34,648 nucleotides of DNA from positions 1 through 34,648 of the forward strand of contig CAYYMH010000045.1 in the NCBI GenBank assembly GCA_964472785.1, in the 5' to 3' direction. Source of the stretch: CAYYMH01 sp964472785 (GTDB lineage: Bacteria; Zhuqueibacterota; Zhuqueibacteria; Thermofontimicrobiales; Thermofontimicrobiaceae). Below, piece after piece: positions 18,852 through 25,430 of this stretch. The position numbers were made by a program, and so were the translations under genes. Below the pieces are notes generated by a model, which saw only the letters and a list, made by a program, of their open reading frames with translations, was not told the origin of the DNA and searched no databases. Positions within the stretch are counted from its first letter, which is position 1. Each line of letters starts with the position of its first letter.

Positions 18852-18895
18852 AACACCAGCCACTGCTTCTAAAACAGTGACTGGTGTTTTTTTTT
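18852..18895 (+). terminator. Rho-independent terminator after the TPR gene
   Basis: The 12-base arm CACCAGCCACTG (18854-18865) pairs with CAGTGACTGGTG (18875-18886), with one C-A mismatch and a 9-base loop. Flanking AA/TT extends the stem. Nine T residues follow. It lies between convergent genes and mainly serves the plus strand. Confidence 0.93.
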
Positions 18896-18902
18896 GATAA
18901 AC

Positions 18903-19634
18903 TTAGTTTTCTGAAACGATCGTGATTTTTTCAATGTAATCCAGCTCCGGAAATTCCGCATTCAGATATTCGTTGCCGCGTTGCTGGATAGTTTGTTGAC
19001 TGGGACCGGTGCCTCGCGGAGCGCCTTCGCCGTACCCGCTGTACAGGTTGTCAACAACCTCCATACCTTGCACTACTTTGCCAATCGGAGAAAAACCGGA
19101 TTGATCCAAATATGAATTGTCAACATAATTGATGAAAAGTTGAGTGCTGCGCGAATTTGGCGCTGCACTTTTTGCAAATGTGACGTATTCTCTCAGGTTG
19201 CTTTGAACGACCGGATCGTCTGGAATGGTTTTTTGAGACCAGACATTGATGACGTCCGGGTTGCCGTGATAACCAAACTGCGCCATAAACCCGTCGATCA
19301 CTCGGAAGAATCGAACACCTTCATAAAATCCGCTTTTTATCAAATAATAAACGCGGTCAACGCCATTGGGTGACCAACTGCGGTTGAACTTAACAAGGAA
19401 ATCACCTTCGCTGGTCTCAAACTTTGCTGTGAAAGTCGAAGGTGCAGCGGCATTGAGTTCTGCTTCATCCGGATTTAAAAGCGTGGTTACGTCTTTCTGC
19501 GGCTCTTCCTGTACCTGTTGCTGTTTTTCAGCCTTCTCGGTCTTTTCTCCGCAACCAATGATTACCAAAATACCCACAAATGCGGCACATAAAAGCAAGC
19601 TCTTGATAAATCGGTGGTGCATAAAAAATTTCAT
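18903..19634 (-). CDS. Cyclophilin-type peptidyl-prolyl cis-trans isomerase lipoprotein
   Basis: This 243-residue protein catalyses proline isomerisation during folding of exported proteins. The N-terminus is a lipoprotein signal (hydrophobic run ending IIGC, cysteine near residue 28), followed by a Glu/Lys/Gln-rich linker to about 55. The cyclophilin domain runs from about 68 to 241: TSEGDFLVKF, the YEGVRFFRVIDGFMAQFG core (FHR-like FFRV), STQLFINYVDNSYLD and FSPIGKVVQGMEVVDNLY. The catalytic arginine is plausible in VRFFRVI. The start follows GGAGGA at good spacing. It is the last of three same-strand genes (PHP, hydrolase, isomerase), with a 66-base gap from the hydrolase. Confidence 0.93.
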   Translation of the reverse strand: MKFFMHHRFIKSLLLCAAFVGILVIIGCGEKTEKAEKQQQVQEEPQKDVTTLLNPDEAELNAAAPSTFTAKFETSEGDFLVKFNRSWSPNGVDRVYYLIKSGFYEGVRFFRVIDGFMAQFGYHGNPDVINVWSQKTIPDDPVVQSNLREYVTFAKSAAPNSRSTQLFINYVDNSYLDQSGFSPIGKVVQGMEVVDNLYSGYGEGAPRGTGPSQQTIQQRGNEYLNAEFPELDYIEKITIVSEN

Positions 19635-19700
19635 AAACGTTCCTCCAATATTTTGAGATGAATGAATGAATTTTTGATGGTAAAGATAATACTTTTTGGA

Positions 19701-20621
19701 TTAATTATCAATGATTAAATTCAAAAAATGATGAAGCGCGTGAAAGTGATCCACATGATCACGAGCAGAGTTGCCGGCAAATCCGAAAATTTCGAGTCTG
19801 CCTTGCGAAGCTTCACTAATTTGCTGCATGCCCGTCGGTCCCCATTTGAGAACCGGTTTGCGTTGCAGGTCCAGCGCATTCACTAAAAAATCAGCAGTTT
19901 CAGTAGTGCTGGCATAGGTGCCGGGAAAAATTTCAGAATGAGTGATGATAAAAGCCTTTTCTCCGTTGGCTGCTAATTTGGCAAAATTCAGAAATGGTGT
20001 TAATTTTTCAGTATTGAGCTGTCCTCCTTCAGCTAACACGGTTTTTTCCGGGATGTAATCCGTGTGGAGACCGTCCAATAAGATAATTCCATCGATGAGC
20101 TGATAATTTTGTTGATTTCTCAAAATGGCTCGGACGGAACCATAACCTGCGCTGAATGAGGAAATTAAGATTTTTTGGAAGTTAAAGTCAGACCTGACAT
20201 TCTGACGAAAAATATGTTTGACTGCATTTACTATTTCGAAAAAATTAACGCCGTCAATGAACGGAGTCTCGTAAGTCGATGAGCCGCCTCCTAAATTGAT
20301 ATTCGCTAAAATAACCGGCTGCTTGCAATGGGTAACAGCATATTTTGCCACATAGGATGCTCCGTGAAAATGAATGAGCAAGCTCACGTCATCTGAAAAC
20401 TGAATACCCTTCGGAACGAATATTTCAATCGGTTTTTCAAAAATACGATCAACGAAATAAATGTTACCTGGTATCGGCTCGTTTGGCACGCGTTCGTGGC
20501 GCCGGGTTTTTTCCTCCATCGGAGAGGGATATTGATTGATTGGCTTATTTGATTTATTGGAGAGTGAGCAACAACTGAGAGTAATGAGGATAAATGAGAT
20601 TAATATTTTTGGACAATTCAT
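19701..20621 (-). CDS. Putative secreted alpha/beta-hydrolase-like protein
   Basis: This 306-residue protein has an N-terminal hydrophobic signal ending near a CC pair (LITLSCCS), so it is either lipid-anchored or secreted. The fold signs of an alpha/beta hydrolase are present. LLIHFHGASY gives an oxyanion-type HG loop, KILISSFSAGYGSVRA holds a nucleophile-elbow-like S-F-S-A-G with Ser at about 157, GIILLDGLHTDY holds a possible acid, and HVDHFHALHHF near the end holds a candidate histidine. The substrate is unknown. I chose the ATG at 20621 over the TTG at 20630 because it starts the signal peptide, though neither has a good ribosome site. It lies 12 bases after the PHP gene and is probably translated with it. 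Confidence 0.68.
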   Translation of the reverse strand: MNCPKILISFILITLSCCSLSNKSNKPINQYPSPMEEKTRRHERVPNEPIPGNIYFVDRIFEKPIEIFVPKGIQFSDDVSLLIHFHGASYVAKYAVTHCKQPVILANINLGGGSSTYETPFIDGVNFFEIVNAVKHIFRQNVRSDFNFQKILISSFSAGYGSVRAILRNQQNYQLIDGIILLDGLHTDYIPEKTVLAEGGQLNTEKLTPFLNFAKLAANGEKAFIITHSEIFPGTYASTTETADFLVNALDLQRKPVLKWGPTGMQQISEASQGRLEIFGFAGNSARDHVDHFHALHHFLNLIIDN

Positions 20622-20633
20622 TTTTTGCAAAAC

Positions 20634-21560
20634 TTAATTTAAGCAGTTCAATTTTTCTAAAAACAGATCGAGCTCTTTCTGCCCAATACCTGTTAATCCT
20701 AACGGTCTTTGATCGGTGTCGTGGCAGTCAGACCCGCCGGTCACAATGAGATTGTACTTTTCTGCCCAATTTAATAAAATTTGTGAATGCTCAGCAGTAT
20801 GCCCCGGGTAATAGACCTCGATACCATCCAAGCCGACGATCTGCGGATCGAGGAATTCGGGCAACAATTTTTCCACGGTTTCCAATGGCGGAAGCACTTC
20901 TTTGTAATGACTTTCTCCGGGGAATGAACCGGCTGCCGGATGCGCAAAAACACGCAATACAGGAAATTGAGACACCAGCGGTTGCAGCAGCTTCATATCA
21001 ATTCCGGAGGGAATGTATGCCGGACTATCATTTCCGATAATTTTGCTGACGTCATTTCGATCCGTGATGCCGTGTTTTTCTCTTAGTGCGAGCGCGAAAT
21101 GCCGGCGCGTGACATTGGGGCTGTAGTCTGCGACTTCATCATAAGTCAGCGGATTCTGTAACATCGGATTGGAGCCATCCGGTCCAAAAACAGCGTTGAT
21201 TTCTTTCACCCGAGCTTCAACCAAAGCAGGACCACGCCCTTTACTCATGATTTGATTAATTTGTGAAACGAAATCGGAGTTCGCCAACAATTCTTTTTTG
21301 AAATACAAAATTAAGTGTAGTGTGCCTACAAAAAAATCGCGCTTGAACGCCAGCGACACTTCAACGCCGGGCACAACGGTTATTCCGATTTTTTCACCGG
21401 CTTTTAGTGCTGTATCCAGTCCGGATAATGTGTCGTGATCTGTCACCCCAATCGCTTTCAATCCCAATTCATTTGCTTTAGTGACAAGTTGTTCCGGTGT
21501 GTATTCTCCGTCCGATGCGGTGGTGTGATTATGCAAATCTGCAACAATTTTTTGAGGCAT
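20634..21560 (-). CDS. PHP-domain metal-dependent phosphoesterase
   Basis: This 308-residue cytoplasmic protein belongs to the polymerase-and-histidinol-phosphatase superfamily. Metal-binding motifs are in place: DLHNHTTASDG (H10, H12, D17), GVTDHDT (D41, H42, D43), PGVEVS (E67), RRHFA in the middle, RVFAHPA and GGSDCHD near the C-terminus. Its nearest known relatives by layout are YciV/RnmAM-type 5'-3' exonucleases and nucleoside 3',5'-bisphosphate phosphatases. Which of these it does cannot be told from sequence. The start follows GAGGAG about 10 bases upstream. It is the first gene of a minus-strand trio. Confidence 0.88.
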   Translation of the reverse strand: MPQKIVADLHNHTTASDGEYTPEQLVTKANELGLKAIGVTDHDTLSGLDTALKAGEKIGITVVPGVEVSLAFKRDFFVGTLHLILYFKKELLANSDFVSQINQIMSKGRGPALVEARVKEINAVFGPDGSNPMLQNPLTYDEVADYSPNVTRRHFALALREKHGITDRNDVSKIIGNDSPAYIPSGIDMKLLQPLVSQFPVLRVFAHPAAGSFPGESHYKEVLPPLETVEKLLPEFLDPQIVGLDGIEVYYPGHTAEHSQILLNWAEKYNLIVTGGSDCHDTDQRPLGLTGIGQKELDLFLEKLNCLN

Positions 21561-21655
21561 TTTAATCTGGCTCCTCTTCGTTTTGTTTGGTGATCAAAAT
21601 GTTATCGGTTCAGTTTTCAGCGGTCAGTCTAAATATATTTTTTCGTTACTATTCA

Positions 21656-21686
21656 GCCACCAAGTCTCAAAGACACCAAGAAAGGC
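21656..21686. repeat. Extra half of the dispersed repeat
   Basis: GCCACCAAGTCTCAAAGACA and what follows form one terminal-repeat-like half. Its first 11 bases are the exact reverse complement of GACTTGGTGGC at window positions 12-22. It lies 33 bases before the fuller copy and looks like a nested or degenerate second element. Confidence 0.5.
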
Positions 21687-21719
21687 AAAAATAAGTTTTA
21701 TAACCTGAGTAATTCATAC

Positions 21720-21865
21720 GCCACAAAGTCTCTAATACACAAAGGCACACAAAGTAATGAAAATATAAAGCCTGGCAGGCAAAGGAGATAAATCGACTCA
21801 GAATATTTTTTATGAACGCTTCTTTCACAACTTTGTGCTTCTTCGTGACTTGGTGTCTTAGTGGC
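21720..21865 (+). repeat. Dispersed inverted-repeat element, fullest copy
   Basis: The left end is GCCACAAAGTCTCTAATACA, continuing with CAAAGGCACACAAAG. The right end is CTTTGTGCTTCTTCGTGACT, continuing to GTCTTAGTGGC. The two ends are imperfect reverse complements, so the transcript or single strand could fold into a long hairpin. The middle has GCCTGGCAGGC and GAATATTTTT, both echoed in the copy at 8309-8403 (opposite orientation). No protein is encoded. Confidence 0.65.
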
Positions 21866-22282
21866 AAAGAAAACACGCTGAATAATTACCTTTTTTCAAA
21901 GATATCGCTTCAGCAAAATGAACAAATAAAAATGTGCTTTAATCTGAAATCTATTCGCTGAATGCGTAATGCTCCTCTGATAAAATAAACAGATAATGAA
22001 TACAAACAAGCGAGCTGATGTGAGTAAAATAGACCACATATTAATTCAAATAATATTGCTCGTACCAGATGAATGGCATCTTTTTTGATTGTTCACATTG
22101 CTCCAAAAAAATGTTGATAAAATGTGGATAACCTCGTAAAAGTGCATTTCACAGGATGATAACCGTTTTGTAATATATCTGTAACCAGCTAAAGTAAATA
22201 TAATTAAATTAATAGCATAATTAAAATATTTGCGCTGGATAACAGTAACAAATCACTCATTTCACTCAATGTGTAAAACTTT

Positions 22283-23219
22283 TCAATTTTGCTCAATCTG
22301 CTGACAAATTTTTTCCAAATTTTCTTCGTGCACCTTGATGATTTTTCGTGCCTCCTCTTTTAAATTCTCGATGTTACCTTTGGTCGCATTGTCCATATCA
22401 TCTGAAGAAGTTGATAAAGTCGTTTGAATTCGAACGTACTGTTCTCCCAATATTTTTTCCAATTGATAATCAACAGCATCTGATACGCCGTCAAACATAC
22501 AACTCATCACCGGCAACATCCAGCTTGCCAGTCCCCAATCTTTAGCTTCATCATAAGAAATCGGGCGAGTCAACTCACCGGTTCCCAACGAAGCCACAAA
22601 AATATCCTCATCACCAAAAATGCGCTTTGCTTCCGCATAGGCAGATATGCCGGGATTATTAATAAACACGCCTCCGTCAACCAGCGCCCGCATACTGCCG
22701 CCCACAGGGATGAGAGCCGGTTCAAAAATAGGTTGGCGCTGCCGATGTAGCCCGGGCTACATGTCGCATCTCCACGGTTTTCCACTCATCTCGCCAGCTT
22801 TTAAAAAAGCAGGGTGTTCGGTTTTGTATGTCGTAACTGCTGATAAGCACATTAATTAGCGCCGATCCCAGCGGTTCATTGCCAAAATATTCCTCTAATA
22901 TCTTCTCCAAATTTTGATGCGGATATTTTTCCTCTGCCAGCGTTCCGACTGATGTAATGCCTTTCCACAGCGATCTTGAAAAAATCTCTTTTCCTCGCTT
23001 TTCATAGAGTTCAGCCAATTCGTTGGCGCTAAATTGGGCTTTTCCGTTTCCGTCGTCCTTGGTTAAACCCAGCGCGATAATGCCGCCGGTTGATGTCCCG
23101 GCAATGAGATCAAAGGATTCAGCAATGGTTTTGTTCGTTCTCTCTTCAATGGCAGCCAGTACCATTGCCGGTATTATTCCCCGGATTCCCCCGCCGTCAA
23201 TCGACAAAATTTTTTTCAT
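22283..23219 (-). pseudogene. Patatin-like phospholipase interrupted by a single-base frameshift
   Basis: If repaired this would be a 311-residue patatin-family acyl hydrolase. The N-terminal 165 residues have the oxyanion loop DGGGIRG at 8-14 and the nucleophile GTSTGG (S43), ending RATSAAPTYF and then TGA (22722-22724). Removing one A from the A5 run at 22724-22728 restores FEPALIPVGGSMRALVDGGVF, with the catalytic Asp of DGG at about 181, and the frame then runs open to 22283. The break thus separates the Ser and Asp of the catalytic dyad. The start is the ATG at 23219 after GGAAGGA; an upstream frame to 23336 is unlikely. Possible causes are a sequencing or assembly homopolymer error, a recent mutation, or a +1 frameshift at TTT-TGA. 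Apart from the break the protein looks well conserved. Confidence 0.85.
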
Positions 23220-23530
23220 GGCAAAATCCTTCCTTTGCATGACGCTAATTTTGGGGTTGATATTTATAAAATTTGCATTTAAAGAAGATATTAGCAATAA
23301 AATATGAAAATTGCAAGCGATATTTGTTTGATTCACAAAAGAGGATATATGTGGATTTTTGGATAAAATTTAGCCCCTGTCCCGAAAGTTTACCTTAAAG
23401 GCATTAACAGAACAGAGGCTTTTTATTCATCAAAAAACTGCTTTTCCCTGAAGAAACAGATGAATTAAATGTGTAAGTTGAAAATTCCCTCCGTATTTAT
23501 GATCAATTCAAATTATATGTCCCCCGGGCG
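23220..23530. other. Gene-free stretch between the patatin gene and the small membrane protein
   Basis: These 311 bases carry the patatin ribosome site, and in the centre GCCCCTGT and ACAGAGGC arms (about 23372-23425) that could pair around a loop of about 30 bases, with TTTTTA following on the plus strand. No gene is seen. A weak terminator for the minus-strand small gene is possible. Confidence 0.35.
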
Positions 23531-23704
23531 TCAAAATCCTTTGAGGAATGTTCCCAACCAGATAATGATGAAACCCACTAATAAAATGATAAAAGTATAA
23601 GGGGCCAGAAAACCAATAATGCCAATCCAATGAACGATCACTGCAATGATTGCCAAAATTAAAGCAATCCACCAGGTACTTTGTTTCGGGGCATTAAGTT
23701 TCAT
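23531..23704 (-). CDS. 57-residue two-helix membrane protein, unknown function
   Basis: This short gene starts at an ATG 6 bases after a perfect AGGAGGA (opposite strand of 23711-23717) and ends at TGA. The protein begins MKLNAPKQSTWWIALIL. It has two hydrophobic helices (about 11-32 and 35-53) separated by a short GFLAPY turn, and ends GTFLKGF. The strong ribosome site, clean hydrophobic pattern and basic N-terminus support a real gene. Similar small membrane proteins with an N-terminal PKQSTWW-like segment occur in other bacteria as I recall, but no function is known to me. It is monocistronic in the sequence shown. Confidence 0.75.
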   Translation of the reverse strand: MKLNAPKQSTWWIALILAIIAVIVHWIGIIGFLAPYTFIILLVGFIIIWLGTFLKGF

Positions 23705-24286
23705 TTTGAATCCTCCTTGATAATAAAATCTGATTTTTTGATCTTACATAGTTGAAAAGATGATTTTATATAGGGAAAAGCATGGTGATGATCTTTTTAA
23801 AAAGGCTGTTTTTATCCAAGGCGCGTTAGCAAATGTTAATATATTTTAAAAAATATTTTTAACAATGTCAAGAGAAAAATGAGGATTGCTAAAAATAGAT
23901 AAGTAAAATGAAATGATTTCTTATATTGGCGTGCAGTTTTTGATAATAGTGTATACAAAGAGCGATTATTTCCGGTGAAACAGGACACCACGGTTTTAAA
24001 ATGGGACAATATAATATCCCCATTTTTTAAATAAATCAGTTCAATTTCAAAATCTAATTGCTTTTATTATTTTTTTTTTGTATTTAATTTCAGGACATAT
24101 TTAATAATTTATATGAATGTATTTCTCTGCTAACAAGTTTAGCAGCACATTCAATATTTGATTAGTATTAAAAATGTATATTTACACGGTTGGTTAAGAA
24201 TAAGCGTTAACTTGCTCTACTTTAACAGAAAATTCGACAAAATTATCATTGACTATACTTAAATATATCAGGAGGTAATAATCGAA
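23705..24286. other. Gene-free, AT-rich region upstream of the RpiR regulator
   Basis: This is about 580 bases without a supported coding frame. It holds two adjacent small hairpins (23972-23993 and 23998-24028) and long A/T tracts. It also contains the promoter and ribosome site (AGGAGG at 24270-24275) of the regulator gene. A small RNA cannot be excluded, but there is no direct evidence for one. Confidence 0.4.
23972..24028 (+). terminator. Pair of adjacent hairpins, the second terminator-like
   Basis: CCG-GTG (23972-23977) pairs with CAC-(CA)-CGG (23986-23993), followed by TTTT. Then AAAATGGG (23998-24005) pairs perfectly with CCCATTTT (24019-24026) and runs into a six-T tract. No plus-strand gene precedes them, so the pair is either the end of an unrecognised transcript or a structured leader. 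Confidence 0.4.
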
Positions 24287-25141
24287 ATGCAAGATAAATT
24301 AAATGAGTTGAAATTAAGGATAAAGGATAAAATTCCTCAGCTGACTGAGAGTCAGAAAATTATTGCTAATTACATTGTAGAGAATCCTCGGAAATTTGCT
24401 TTTAGTTCAACCAGGCAATTAGAGGCAGAATTAAATACAAGCAAATCAACTGTCGTAAGATTGGCGCAAAATTTAGGTTATAAAGGATATCAAGAATTAA
24501 AATCCGCTATTTTGCCCGCTATCCGAGATGAATTAGATCCAATTCATCGCTATAAAAGTCTATTATCAGAACCAAAACAAGAGCAGAATTACCTGAGTCT
24601 TATCGCTGATGAAACTATAAATAATATAGGAAATACTCTTAAACTAATTGATTATGAGCAGTATGAAAAAGCGATTTATTTGCTGGAAAACGCCAATCAT
24701 GTATATACAATGGGAATGAAAATATCAAGTTTTCTGGCAGATATTGCCGCTTATTTATTAAATCGTGTTTCTGTAAATTCGAGCTCCATGAAATATACAG
24801 GCTTGAAATTCACAGAACGTATAATAAATATTACCAAGAAAGACGTTATCCTTGCTTTTACGTTCAATCCGTACTCGGAAGAAACAATTAAAGCCGCTGA
24901 TTATGCCAATGAAAAAGAAATACCAATTATTGCTATTACAGACAAAGTTACGAGTAGAATTATTCAATATAGCAATGTTTATTTCTTGGTTGATGTAAAT
25001 AGTTCGTCAATATCCAACTCTATTGCTTCAGCTCTAATGTTGGTTTATTCTATTATCACTCAGATAGGGCATGATCGAAAAAACAAAACTTTGGCAACTA
25101 TAGAAGAGATCAATCATGTTCGAAAAGAACATTCCCGCTAA
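24287..25141 (+). CDS. MurR/RpiR family transcriptional regulator
   Basis: This 284-residue DNA-binding protein has a helix-turn-helix domain (HTH_6/RpiR) at about 1-77 (LTESQKIIANYIVENPRKFA, then STRQLEAELNTSKSTVVRLAQNLGY). A SIS sugar-phosphate-binding domain spans about 125-260, with YTMGMKISSFLADIAAYLL and DVILAFTFNPYSEETIKAADYA. Family members respond to phosphorylated sugars or amino sugars and usually control adjacent catabolic or uptake genes. The ATG follows AGGAGG by 11 bases. The receptor cassette starts 289 bases downstream, behind a promoter with repeated operator-like motifs, so control of that cassette is likely but inferred. Confidence 0.92.
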   Translation: MQDKLNELKLRIKDKIPQLTESQKIIANYIVENPRKFAFSSTRQLEAELNTSKSTVVRLAQNLGYKGYQELKSAILPAIRDELDPIHRYKSLLSEPKQEQNYLSLIADETINNIGNTLKLIDYEQYEKAIYLLENANHVYTMGMKISSFLADIAAYLLNRVSVNSSSMKYTGLKFTERIINITKKDVILAFTFNPYSEETIKAADYANEKEIPIIAITDKVTSRIIQYSNVYFLVDVNSSSISNSIASALMLVYSIITQIGHDRKNKTLATIEEINHVRKEHSR

Positions 25142-25170
25142 AAAAAAATCTGCATTTCTAAATTTTTTAC

Positions 25171-25198
25171 TTGACATTTGTTTTAGAATTATTATATT
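25171..25198 (+). promoter_or_regulatory. Promoter of the receptor cassette (-35 TTGACA, -10 TATATT)
   Basis: A perfect TTGACA at 25171-25176 is followed, after 16 bases, by TATATT at 25193-25198. A transcript would start near 25205 and leave a leader of about 225 bases before the receptor ATG. It lies just after the regulator gene. Confidence 0.65.
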
Positions 25199-25246
25199 AA
25201 TGCATGAAACAAATGTCTCATAAATAAAGAAATATGAAACGTATGT
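25173..25246 (+). promoter_or_regulatory. Candidate operator: inverted and direct repeats around the promoter
   Basis: GACATTTGTTT (25173-25183), overlapping the -35 box, is the exact reverse complement of AAACAAATGTC (25207-25217), just past the expected start point; centres are 34 bases apart. The second site extends to ATGAAACA-AA-TGTCTCAT, itself a near palindrome. A third, looser direct copy, ATGAAACGTATGT, lies at 25234-25246, 30 bases from the second. The placement suits a repressor that loops or blocks the promoter. The adjacent RpiR-type regulator is the obvious candidate, by inference. Confidence 0.6.
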
Positions 25247-25430
25247 ACGCAAGATGCAATTTTTACCCTAATAATCCGTTTTCCACTCCTTTATAATTCT
25301 CATCATATTCTGTCAATGGTATTTGTATGATGTATCACAAAGTCTATCAATATTCGTTTTTTCTAGATTGAATGAACCGAATATCACCAAATTAATTTTG
25401 AATAATATTAATGCAAAAAAGAGGGAGACG

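Larger units (their letters stand above)
21561..22282. other. Gene-free region with dispersed repeats and AT-rich DNA
   Basis: This is about 720 bases with no gene I can support. The part next to the PHP gene carries repeat copies (21656-21686 and 21720-21865). The rest is AT-rich and holds TGTTGATAA at 22112 and TGTGGATAA at 22123-22131. The second is identical to the reverse complement of the classic DnaA box. Two looser GATAAC-type sites follow at about 22155 and 22234. Confidence 0.5.

Noticed and set aside
21656..21865. Possible CRISPR-like array from repeated CACAAAG motifs
   Set aside because: The repeats are imperfect, of mixed orientation and without regular spacers; they fit terminal inverted repeats of a dispersed element, and no cas gene is nearby.
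21880..22282. Replication origin at the DnaA-box-like sites
   Set aside because: There is only one exact box, no tight array, no DnaA/DnaN-type genes nearby, and skew cannot be measured from this window.
22570..22785. Minus-strand open frame across the patatin break as a separate small gene
   Set aside because: It is an alternative frame of the patatin coding DNA, and its protein has no family features; the true continuation lies in the third frame ending at 22283.
25323..25430. Earlier start for the TonB-dependent receptor
   Set aside because: The extension would precede the signal peptide with unrelated sequence, and a GAGGGAG lies right before the ATG at 25431.
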